Below, piece by piece: positions 54,909 to 64,000 of a DNA stretch of 64,000 nt (positions are counted from its first letter, which is position 1; each line of letters begins with the position of its first letter). Below the pieces are notes generated by a model that was given only the letters and a program-made list of their open reading frames with translations, ran no database searches and had not been told where the DNA came from. Position numbers and translations under genes: made by a program. Origin of the DNA: Brevibacterium casei CIP 102111 (GTDB taxonomy: Bacteria > Actinomycetota > Actinomycetes > Actinomycetales > Brevibacteriaceae); assembly GCF_900169275.1 (NCBI RefSeq), contig NZ_FXZC01000002.1:186001-250000 (forward strand), written 5' to 3'.

Positions 54909-55921
54909 AACGGTTCTTCGCGTGGGGCAACCGCCTCCACAACGGCGAGTCGTCGATCCCGTTCGTCGGGAAGGCGAAGCTGTGGCTCGGCATCGCCGGC
55001 GTCCTCGTCCTCCTCTCCCTCCTCGTCCCGCTCGTCGCCGGCTTCAACTTCGGCATCGCCTTCCGCGGCGGGTCGCAGTTCCAGGTCGACAACGTCACCG
55101 ACACCTCGGCGGCCAAAGGCGAATCGATCGTCACCGATGTCGTCCCCGACTCCGAACCCCGGCTCACCCCCACCGGGGACACCGGGGTGAGGATCGAGAC
55201 GAACCAGCTCACCGACCCCCAGATGCAGGAGGTCCGCGACGCCCTGGCCTCCGGCTACTCGGTCAATGCCGAGGACGTCACCTCGACCTTCGTCGGTCCC
55301 CAATGGGGCGCTGACGTGACGTCGAAGATGATCAGAGCCCTCGTCATCTTCGTCGCCATCGCGATGATCGTCATGGCCCTCTACTTCCGCACCTGGAAGA
55401 TGTCCCTGGCAGCGATCATCGGCCTCTTCGTCGTCATGATCATCACCATGGGCATCTACTCGGTCACCGGCTTCGAGGTCACACCCGAGGCGATCATCGG
55501 CTTCCTCACCGTCCTGAGCTTCTCGCTCTACGACACGGTCGTCGTCTTCGACAAGATCAGAGAGAACACGACGAGATTCCAGGACAAACGGAACCTCAAG
55601 TTCTCCGAGCTCGTCAACCTCGGCGTCAACCAGACGACGGTGCGTTCGATCAACACCTCGGTCGTCTCGGTCCTCCCGATCGCCTCGATCCTCTTCATCG
55701 GCGTGTTCCTCCTCGGCGCCGGCACCCTCGTCGACATCTCCCTGTCGCTGTTCATCGGCACGATCGTCGCCGCGGCCTCGACCCTCTTCGTCGCCAGCCC
55801 CCTCTACGCGCTTCTGCGAGCGAACGAACCCGCGGTGAAGGAACAGGAAGAAGCCGTGCGAGAATTGCGTTTACGGAATGGATCCGAGGACGTTCCACCG
55901 GTGATCCACGCCGAGGTCTGA
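54905..55921 (+). CDS. secF: Protein translocase subunit SecF
   Basis: A 338-residue partner of SecD with six TM segments, the N-terminal FNFGIAFRGGSQFQV segment and the C-terminal SFSLYDTVVVFDKIRENT motif. The GTG start overlaps the secD stop. relA follows after only 20 bases. The apt gene found between secF and relA in many actinobacteria is absent. Confidence 0.96.
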   Translation: MKRFFAWGNRLHNGESSIPFVGKAKLWLGIAGVLVLLSLLVPLVAGFNFGIAFRGGSQFQVDNVTDTSAAKGESIVTDVVPDSEPRLTPTGDTGVRIETNQLTDPQMQEVRDALASGYSVNAEDVTSTFVGPQWGADVTSKMIRALVIFVAIAMIVMALYFRTWKMSLAAIIGLFVVMIITMGIYSVTGFEVTPEAIIGFLTVLSFSLYDTVVVFDKIRENTTRFQDKRNLKFSELVNLGVNQTTVRSINTSVVSVLPIASILFIGVFLLGAGTLVDISLSLFIGTIVAAASTLFVASPLYALLRANEPAVKEQEEAVRELRLRNGSEDVPPVIHAEV

Positions 55922-55941
55922 GACGCTGAGAGGGGGATGTG

Positions 55942-58217
<2,276 letters not shown>

Positions 58218-58239
<22 letters not shown>

Positions 58240-58802
58240 GGGGCGCGCGGCCAGGGGGTCGAGGTGTGTCCGCGCCGATCGACGACCTCCCGCATCTGCG
58301 CGGCGTACGGCCGCCGGGAGACCCCGTCGAGGTAGAGCCGAAAACGCGTGCGCATCGCGGGCGGCACCTCGTCGATGATCTCGGCCACCGCCCTGGCCGA
58401 ACCCGCCTCCGGACGGCGGACGTGCGGCAGGAGCAGATCGTAGAGCGTGCGCATCGGCGTCGTCACCGGCAGACCGGCGATCGTCTCCCAGTCGCCGCGG
58501 CCGAGGTTGAGTTCGTGGACGACGGCTCCGTCCTGGTCGAGCACCCTCCTGCGCGGATGCGTCGTGAAGGTCAGCGGGCTCGGCGCCCGACCGAGACCGA
58601 CATGGACCCACCAGGCAGTCGAGTGCGAGACGACGAGCCGCGCTGGGATCTGCGCCGCCAGCGCACTGATGCGATCCTCTGGTCCGAGCACCGCACCCGA
58701 CCGCACCCACGTCGTCTCCGTCAGCGGGACGAGCAGACCGTCGAGGGTGAGCTCCGTGAGCTGCTCGTAGCCGTAGTCGCGGAGTCGGAAGATGTCCTCC
58801 AT
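58218..58802 (-). CDS. AbiEi antitoxin-like protein, weak match
   Basis: A 194-residue protein. The N-terminal 50 residues could form a winged helix ([20 protein letters not shown]). The middle ([18 protein letters not shown], then [11 protein letters not shown] and [16 protein letters not shown]) resembles the C-terminal domain of AbiEi-type antitoxins of type IV systems. No AbiEii-like nucleotidyltransferase is adjacent, so it is a solitary relative at best. It is tail-to-tail with relA, overlapping by 22 bases, which would produce antisense contact between the two mRNAs. Confidence 0.55.
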
Positions 58803-58899
58803 GAGGCCACTATCGTCGTCTCACCCTGGGAGGGCAAGACCGAATCGTCGGCCTGTGGACAACCACGGACTCGGGTCCGCGCCTGTGGACAGAGAAGAA

Positions 58900-58931
58900 T
58901 CAGGGCCGGACGGTTCACCGTCCGGCCCTGA
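58900..58931. terminator. Hairpin terminator of the DUF349 gene
   Basis: TCAGGGCCGGACGG pairs with its complement over 14 bp around TTCA, 18 bases beyond the stop of the leftward DUF349 gene. Confidence 0.8.
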
Positions 58932-58948
58932 CGAGAAGCTGTTGAGCG

Positions 58949-60301
58949 TCAGTCGAGTTCGGCCGCCGTCTGAGCGAGCTGATCGCGCCACGCACGCCGG
59001 GCGTCGAGAGCGGCCTGCGCATCAGCGACGGACTTCTCGTCGCCTGAGGCCTTCGCGGTCTCGAGCGCCGCCTCGAGTTCGGCGATCGATTCGTCGAGCT
59101 GGCTCAGCGCCCCCGAGGTGCGGGCCTTGGTCTCGGGGTTGCTCCGCTTCCACGCCGCGTCCTCGGCGTCGGCGAGCGCCCGCTCGACCTCGCGCAGACC
59201 GTTCTCCATCCGGGAGACATCGGCGCGGGGCACTTTCCCGGCCTCCTCCCACTCGTCCTGGATGACCCGGAGCTCACGCTTCGCTGCCACCGGATCCGTG
59301 ATCGGCAGCAGCGCCTGCGCCTTCTTCAGCAGCGCTTCCTTGACCTCGAGGTTGCCCTTGTACTCCTCGTCGAGTGCGGCGTTCTCCGCATCCCTGGCGG
59401 CGAAGAAGACGTCCTGGGCGGCACGGAAGCGCGCCCAGAGGGCATCGTCGTCCTTGCGCGAGGCGCGCGGGGCGCGCTTCCACTGGGTCATCAGGTCCTT
59501 GTACTTCTGGGACACGGTGCGGAAATCGGTCGACCCGGACAGCGACTCCGCCTCGGCGACGATCTTCTCCTTGATCCGCTTGCCCTCGGAGTTGTGCTTG
59601 TCGAGCTCGGCGAAGAAGTCCTTGCGCTTGCGCTCGAAGGTGTTCCGGGCCTGCGAGAATCGGCCCCACAGCTCCTGATCGACCGACCGCGGCAGGCGCG
59701 GTCCGCTGCGCTGCATGTCCTTCCACTGGGCGAAGAGCTCCCGCAGACGGGCACCGGAGACCTTCCACTGGATCTTCTCGGGATCCTTGCCTGCCAGGGT
59801 CTCGGCTTCGACGACGATCTCCTCGCGCTTCTGCGCGGCCTCGAGCTTGGCCGCCTCGGCGCGGGCCGCCTGCTTCGACTCCGTCGCCTTGGCATCGGAG
59901 AGGAGCGTGTCGAGGGTCGCGGCGAGACCCTTGAGGTCGCCGACGACGTTCGCGTCGGCGAGCGAGTCCCGCAGCGCGGTCGCCGCCGTCGTCACCTCGC
60001 GTCCGGGCGCTCCGGCGGAGAGTCGGTTGCGCAGATGAGCGGCGTGCTCGACGAGCTCGACGTACTTCTTCGCGAAGTACTCGACGGCTTCCTCACCGGT
60101 CGCGTCGGGGTACTGGCCGACCTCACGCTCACCGTCGGCGGTGATGACGAACACCGTCCCCTGCTCGTCCGCGCGACCGTGCGTGACCGCGCGCGCCACC
60201 TCGGCGTCGTGGTCGACGGTGGTCCCGGTCACCGGCTGAGCCGCCTGCGGGCGGGGCAGCGACGACGGGCGGGGAGTCGGCTTGGGGGTCGGGGTCGACA
60301 T
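58949..60301 (-). CDS. DUF349 repeat protein
   Basis: A 450-residue, highly charged, helical protein. After a Pro-rich start (residues 1-30) come three or more DUF349 repeats, each with the pattern KW(R)...W...LW.RF..A...F (for example QWKDMQRSGPRLPRSVDQELWGRFSQARNTFERKR and QWKRAPRASRKDDDALWARFRAAQDVFFAAR). C-terminal coiled coils follow. The family is common in actinobacteria near relA and hisS and has no settled function. The ATG at 60299-60301 follows GGTGAGAG. It is divergent from the MBL hydrolase. Confidence 0.88.
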   Translation of the reverse strand: MSTPTPKPTPRPSSLPRPQAAQPVTGTTVDHDAEVARAVTHGRADEQGTVFVITADGEREVGQYPDATGEEAVEYFAKKYVELVEHAAHLRNRLSAGAPGREVTTAATALRDSLADANVVGDLKGLAATLDTLLSDAKATESKQAARAEAAKLEAAQKREEIVVEAETLAGKDPEKIQWKVSGARLRELFAQWKDMQRSGPRLPRSVDQELWGRFSQARNTFERKRKDFFAELDKHNSEGKRIKEKIVAEAESLSGSTDFRTVSQKYKDLMTQWKRAPRASRKDDDALWARFRAAQDVFFAARDAENAALDEEYKGNLEVKEALLKKAQALLPITDPVAAKRELRVIQDEWEEAGKVPRADVSRMENGLREVERALADAEDAAWKRSNPETKARTSGALSQLDESIAELEAALETAKASGDEKSVADAQAALDARRAWRDQLAQTAAELD

Positions 60302-60395
60302 GTCTCTCACCTGTTTCCTCATCGGTCGAACCGGCGGTCTCGCCGATCACTCGATCATTGCGTGACACCAGCATAACCATCCGCCACCGTCTGGA

Positions 60396-60407
60396 TAGAC
60401 TCTGCCC
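60396..60407 (+). promoter_or_regulatory. Leaderless promoter of the MBL hydrolase gene
   Basis: TAGACT is followed by exactly 6 nt and the ATG. No Shine-Dalgarno sequence is present. Confidence 0.65.
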
Positions 60408-61055
60408 ATGGATGTCTTGACCACCCGTGCCGAATTCCTCGACGTCAACTGCTACGCCGTGCGCGCCGAGGGGCACAGCGACTGCATCCTCGTCGATGCC
60501 GGCTTCGACGCCGCTCCCGGCCTCGCCGAGGTCCTCGCCGAGGAGGGACTGACCCCGCAGGCGATCTTCCTCACCCACGGCCACCCCGACCACATCCTCG
60601 GGCTGCCGGGAATGCTCGAGCGCTGGGACGTTCCCGTCCACCTCGGCGCCGATGACCACTACCGGATGGCCGCACCGGGGGAGACCCTGGGGCCGGCGTT
60701 CGCACAGATGATCGCTCCGCTGCTCACCGATTGGCAGGCCCCCGCCGAGGTGGTCCCGCTCACCGACGGCACCGCCGTCACCGTCGCCGGACTCACCGTC
60801 ACCGCGGTCGCCGCCCCCGGCCACACCGAAGGGTCGACCCTGCTGCGGGTGAGCGCCGACGGTGAGGAGGTCGTCTTCACCGGCGACGTCGTCTTCGCCG
60901 GAGCCATCGGGCGCATCGACCTGCCCGGCGGCGACGCCGAGGCGATGGGCAGCACACTGCGGGCCTTTGCGGACCTGCCCGACGTTCCCATCTATCCTGG
61001 ACACGGTCCGGGTTCGCGAGTGGGTCACGAACTCCGGACGAACCCGTTCCTCTGA
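60408..61055 (+). CDS. MBL-fold metallohydrolase (glyoxalase II-like)
   Basis: A 215-residue protein with the metal motif THGHPDH (56-62), a later His in AAPGHTEGS, the bridging Asp in FTGDVVF and a final YPGHGPGS. This is the complete set for a dinuclear hydrolase of the hydroxyacylglutathione-hydrolase group. In actinobacteria the substrate may be another thioester or a persulfide. It sits directly before hisS, as its homologue does in mycobacteria. Confidence 0.9.
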   Translation: MDVLTTRAEFLDVNCYAVRAEGHSDCILVDAGFDAAPGLAEVLAEEGLTPQAIFLTHGHPDHILGLPGMLERWDVPVHLGADDHYRMAAPGETLGPAFAQMIAPLLTDWQAPAEVVPLTDGTAVTVAGLTVTAVAAPGHTEGSTLLRVSADGEEVVFTGDVVFAGAIGRIDLPGGDAEAMGSTLRAFADLPDVPIYPGHGPGSRVGHELRTNPFL

Positions 61056-61140
61056 TCCGATCCACAGCCGCCCGAGGTGCCGCCTCGGCGAGGCACCGGC
61101 ACTGCCTGCCAGGGCAGCATCCACACGAGCAAGGAGAACC

Positions 61141-62475
61141 ATGGCGAAGTCAGCCCGTCTGTCCGGATTCCCGGAACGGCTTCCGGCGGAGCGCGTCATC
61201 GAGAAGCGCATCATCGACATCCTCGAGCACACCTTCGCCCTCCACGGCTTCTCCGCCCTCCACCACCGTGCCGTCGAACCGATCAGCCAGCTCGCCAAGG
61301 ATGGGGAGATCGACAAGGAGATCTTCGCGGTCTCCCGACTCCACTCCGAGGGCACCGAGCGCAATCCGCTCGGCCTCCACTTCGACCTCACTGTGCCGCT
61401 GGCCCGTTTCGTCACCGAGAACGCGAACGAGCTGAGCTTCCCGTTCCGGGCCGCGCGGATCCAGCCGGTGTGGCGCGGTGAGCGGCCGCAGGCCGGGCGC
61501 TACCGCGAGTTCATCCAGGCTGACGTCGACGTCATCGCCGACGCCGAGCTGCCCGGCCACGTCGAGGTCGAGATCCCGCTCATCATCGCCGACGCGTTCG
61601 CCCGGCTCGCCCCGCTCGGGGTGCCACCGGTGCGCATCGTCGTCAACGACCGCCGCCTCCTCGAGGGCTTCGCCCGCGGCATCGGACTCACCTACATTCC
61701 CGCAGTGCTCCGGTGCCTGGACAAGTACGACAAGATCGGACCCGAGGAGGTCGCGAAGCTCCTCGCCGCCGAAGCGGGAGCCGATGAGCGCCAGCAGCAG
61801 CTGTGCCTCGCTCTGGCCGCGATCGAATCGGACTCGCCCGACTTCGCCGATGAGGTGCGCGCCCTCGGCGTCGAGCACCCCCTCCTCGACGAGGGCCTCG
61901 AGTCCCTGACGAGGATGCTCACCGCCGCCGCCGAGCGAGCGCCCGGCGTCCTCGTCGCGCAGCTGAAGATCGCCCGCGGACTCGACTACTACACGGGCGC
62001 GGTCTACGAGACGCAGCTCGTCGGACACGAGGAGCTCGGCTCCGTCGCCTCAGGCGGACGCTACGACTCGCTGGCCACGGTGGGGAAGAAGACCTACCCG
62101 GGTGTGGGCATGTCGATCGGCGTCTCGCGCCTCATGGCGTTCGTCCTCGGCGAGGACTCCGGCATCTCAGCGACCCGCGGAACCCCGTCGGCCGTCATCG
62201 TCGCCGTCACCGACGAGGAGCGCCGGGCCGAGGCCGACGCGGTCGCCACCGCCCTGCGCGCCCGCGACATCCCGTGCGAGGTCTCACCGAGTGCGGCGAA
62301 GTTCGGCCGCCAGATCCGCTACGCCGAGCGCCGGGGGATCCCCTTCGTGTGGTTCACCGACGGAGAGTCCGGTCACGAGGTCAAGGACATCCGCACCGGC
62401 GAGCAGACGCCCGCGGACGCGCAGACGTGGGAGCCGAGCGCCGAGGACCGCTGGCCGCAGGTGACGCAGGGCTGA
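61141..62475 (+). CDS. hisS: Histidyl-tRNA synthetase
   Basis: A 444-residue class II synthetase. Motif 2 is around VWRGERPQAGRYREFIQADVD, the histidine-specific motifs are LKIARGLDYYTGAVYE and ASGGRYDSLA, and motif 3 is GMSIGVSRLMAFVL. The C-terminal anticodon-binding domain is complete. The ATG at 61141 follows AAGGAG. The 85-base gap from the MBL gene has a small GCCTC/GAGGC hairpin only. Confidence 0.96.
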   Translation: MAKSARLSGFPERLPAERVIEKRIIDILEHTFALHGFSALHHRAVEPISQLAKDGEIDKEIFAVSRLHSEGTERNPLGLHFDLTVPLARFVTENANELSFPFRAARIQPVWRGERPQAGRYREFIQADVDVIADAELPGHVEVEIPLIIADAFARLAPLGVPPVRIVVNDRRLLEGFARGIGLTYIPAVLRCLDKYDKIGPEEVAKLLAAEAGADERQQQLCLALAAIESDSPDFADEVRALGVEHPLLDEGLESLTRMLTAAAERAPGVLVAQLKIARGLDYYTGAVYETQLVGHEELGSVASGGRYDSLATVGKKTYPGVGMSIGVSRLMAFVLGEDSGISATRGTPSAVIVAVTDEERRAEADAVATALRARDIPCEVSPSAAKFGRQIRYAERRGIPFVWFTDGESGHEVKDIRTGEQTPADAQTWEPSAEDRWPQVTQG

Positions 62476-62511
62476 CGGCTCGGGGTCCCTGACTCACTCA
62501 GGGCTGCCGCC

Positions 62512-62847
62512 TCACTCCGGGTCGGGGGCGAGCGACCCGTCGGGGGCGATGTGGTCGAACATCTCCCGCACCATCGAGACGACGTGCGGGTCGTCGACGG
62601 TGTAGAAGATCCTCCGCCCGTCCCGGCGGGAGGAGATGAGCCCGGCGAGACGGAGCTTGGCGAGATGCTGGCTCACGGCGGGCACGGTCGCACCGATCGC
62701 CTCGGCGAGGGAGGAGACATCGAGCTCCTGGTGGACCAGGGTCCACACGACGCGCAGTCGGGTGGCCTGGGAGAGCATGCGGAACGTCTCCGCCGCGACC
62801 TCGACCTGCGCCGAGGTGGGGGCCGGGTCCGATTCGTGTCCGTCCAT
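62512..62847 (-). CDS. ArsR/SmtB family transcriptional regulator
   Basis: A 111-residue winged-helix repressor. The recognition helix lies in ATVPAVSQHLAKLRLAGLISSRRDGRRIFYTV. No cysteine pair of the ELCVCD type exists. The C-terminal helix carries Asp-x-His-x10-His (DPHVVSMVREMFDH), matching three of the four ligands of the alpha-5 zinc/cobalt site of SmtB and CzrA; the fourth position is Pro, with Asp next to it. A divalent-metal sensor is therefore plausible but unproven. The ATG follows GAGAGGA. No transporter gene is adjacent within the window, and aspS is divergent. Confidence 0.85.
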   Translation of the reverse strand: MDGHESDPAPTSAQVEVAAETFRMLSQATRLRVVWTLVHQELDVSSLAEAIGATVPAVSQHLAKLRLAGLISSRRDGRRIFYTVDDPHVVSMVREMFDHIAPDGSLAPDPE

Positions 62848-62945
62848 GCGTCCTCTCGCTGCCCGCCGGTGCGTGCGGGAATGTCCGTGCGAGCGACTAT
62901 CATGGTTGACGCACTCCCCGCATGACCATCGTAAAGGAGCCCTCT

Positions 62946-64000
62946 GTGCTGCGAAGCCACGAATCCGGAAGCCTGCGTGCCGCAAACGCAGGAGAGACCG
63001 TCACCCTCGCCGGGTGGGTCGATCGTCGCCGCGATCACGGAGGTGTCGCCTTCATCGATCTGCGGGATGCTTCGGGAATCGTCCAGGTCGTCGTCCGCGA
63101 GGACGATGCCCACGCACTGCGCAATGAGACCGTCGTCAAGGTCACCGGCACGGTCTCCCTGCGCCCCGAGGGCAACCAGAACCCCAACCTGCCCACCGGT
63201 GAGATCGAGATCGTCGACACGAACGTGGAGATCCTCGCCGAGGCGGCACCCCTTCCTTTCCAGGTCTCCGACCACGCGGAGGACTCCGGCACCGTTGGCG
63301 AGGAGACGCGTCTGCGCTACCGCTACCTCGATCTGCGCCGTTCGGGTCCCGCGCACGCGATGCGTCTGCGTTCGGCGGTCAACCGGGCCGCCCGCACGGT
63401 CCTCGACGAGCACGGCTTCGTCGAGATCGAGACGCCGACGCTGACGAAGTCGACCCCCGAGGGCGCCCGCGACTTCCTCGTCCCCGCACGCCTGCAGCCG
63501 GGGTCGTGGTACGCGCTGCCGCAGTCGCCGCAGCTGTTCAAGCAGCTCCTCCAGGTCGCCGGCATGGAGCGCTACTACCAGATCGCCCGCTGCTACCGCG
63601 ACGAGGACTTCCGCGCCGACCGTCAGCCCGAGTTCACTCAGCTCGACATCGAGGCCTCGTTCGTCGAGCAGGCCGACATCATCGCCCTCGCCGAGGAGAT
63701 CCTCGTCGCCCTGTGGAAGCTCATCGGCTACGACATCGAGACGCCGATCCCGCACATCACCTATCACGAGGCGATGGAGCGCTTTGGTTCGGACAAGCCC
63801 GACCTGCGCTTCGGCCTCGAACTCACCAACCTCACGGAGTTCTTCTCCGAAACCCCGTTCCGCGTCTTCCAGTCCGACTACGTCGGCTCGGTCGTCTACC
63901 CCGGCGGCGGATCGCTGCCGAGGCGCCAGCTCGATGCGTGGCAGGACTGGGCGAAGCAGCGCGGAGCCAAGGGGCTCGCCTACGTCCTCGTCGCCGAGGA
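62946..64000 (+). CDS. aspS: Aspartyl-tRNA synthetase, 5' part
   Basis: The first 351 codons of a class II synthetase that runs off the window. An N-terminal OB-fold anticodon domain ([21 protein letters not shown]) is followed by motif 1 and by motif 2 ([25 protein letters not shown]). The AspRS-typical [12 protein letters not shown] and [13 protein letters not shown] segments are present. The latter and the GAD-domain start fit the bacterial type. GTG 62946 follows AAAGGAG. Whether it is discriminating or non-discriminating cannot be decided from this part. Confidence 0.95.
   Translation, partial: MLRSHESGSLRAANAGETVTLAGWVDRRRDHGGVAFIDLRDASGIVQVVVREDDAHALRNETVVKVTGTVSLRPEGNQNPNLPTGEIEIVDTNVEILAEAAPLPFQVSDHAEDSGTVGEETRLRYRYLDLRRSGPAHAMRLRSAVNRAARTVLDEHGFVEIETPTLTKSTPEGARDFLVPARLQPGSWYALPQSPQLFKQLLQVAGMERYYQIARCYRDEDFRADRQPEFTQLDIEASFVEQADIIALAEEILVALWKLIGYDIETPIPHITYHEAMERFGSDKPDLRFGLELTNLTEFFSETPFRVFQSDYVGSVVYPGGGSLPRRQLDAWQDWAKQRGAKGLAYVLVAE

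Overview
The window is a gene-dense, high-GC chromosomal segment of an actinobacterium. It carries GTG and TTG starts, many ATGA/GTGA start-stop overlaps, an HrcA/CIRCE pair and the block ruvC-ruvA-ruvB-yajC-secD-secF-relA. The order comEA-comEC-holA-rpsT-lepA-hemW-(DUF3097)-hrcA-dnaJ-rsmE-phoH-ybeY-CNNM/CBS-era, with DUF349 and DUF222/HNH proteins, suggests Micrococcales. A Brevibacterium-like organism is my best guess, but this is inference from gene order and style, not a search result.

Layout. 1-9 kb: the 3' end of a DHA2-type drug exporter, a 2-hydroxyacid dehydrogenase and a small membrane protein run rightward towards a leftward long-form GAPDH and a YihY/BrkB membrane protein. DedA, a Xi-class glutathione transferase and an acyl-CoA ligase follow. 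9-16 kb: leuS, nadE, a membrane protein of unknown function, UDP-glucose dehydrogenase and DegV. 16-28.7 kb: comEA-comEC, holA, rpsT, an orphan PemK/MazF-like protein, an EEP hydrolase, lepA-hemW, two membrane proteins (one with a Gln/Tyr/Gly repeat tail) and DUF3097. 28.7-37.4 kb: the hrcA-dnaJ-rsmE heat-shock unit with a perfect CIRCE, then phoH-ybeY-CNNM/CBS-era, zapE and a PGPGW membrane protein. 37.5-37.9 kb: tRNA-Gly, tRNA-Cys and two tRNA-Val. 38-45.8 kb: a second repeat-tailed membrane protein, then thrS-HIT-S9 peptidase-pgsA-Nudix. 46-58.2 kb: yebC-ruvC, a long DUF222-HNH gene that splits ruvC from ruvA, then ruvAB-yajC-secDF-relA. 58.2-64 kb: an AbiEi-like protein, a DUF349 protein, an MBL hydrolase, hisS, an ArsR regulator and the 5' part of aspS.

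Most genes are housekeeping: translation (four aminoacyl-tRNA synthetases, rpsT, lepA, rsmE, ybeY, era, yebC), Sec secretion, Holliday-junction processing, stringent response, heat shock and phosphoinositide lipid synthesis. Nothing looks like a classical genomic island, CRISPR array or prophage. The unusual signals are of four kinds: (i) a recurrent leaderless-promoter signature, TANNNT 6-8 nt before the start codon, at about eight genes; (ii) short tandem duplications of roughly 17-34 bp at gene ends and gaps, several spanning a stop or start codon; (iii) the DUF222-HNH gene with AT-rich flanks inside ruvCAB; (iv) identical GTGGCAG/CTGCCAC half-sites on both sides of a repeat-rich membrane-protein gene.
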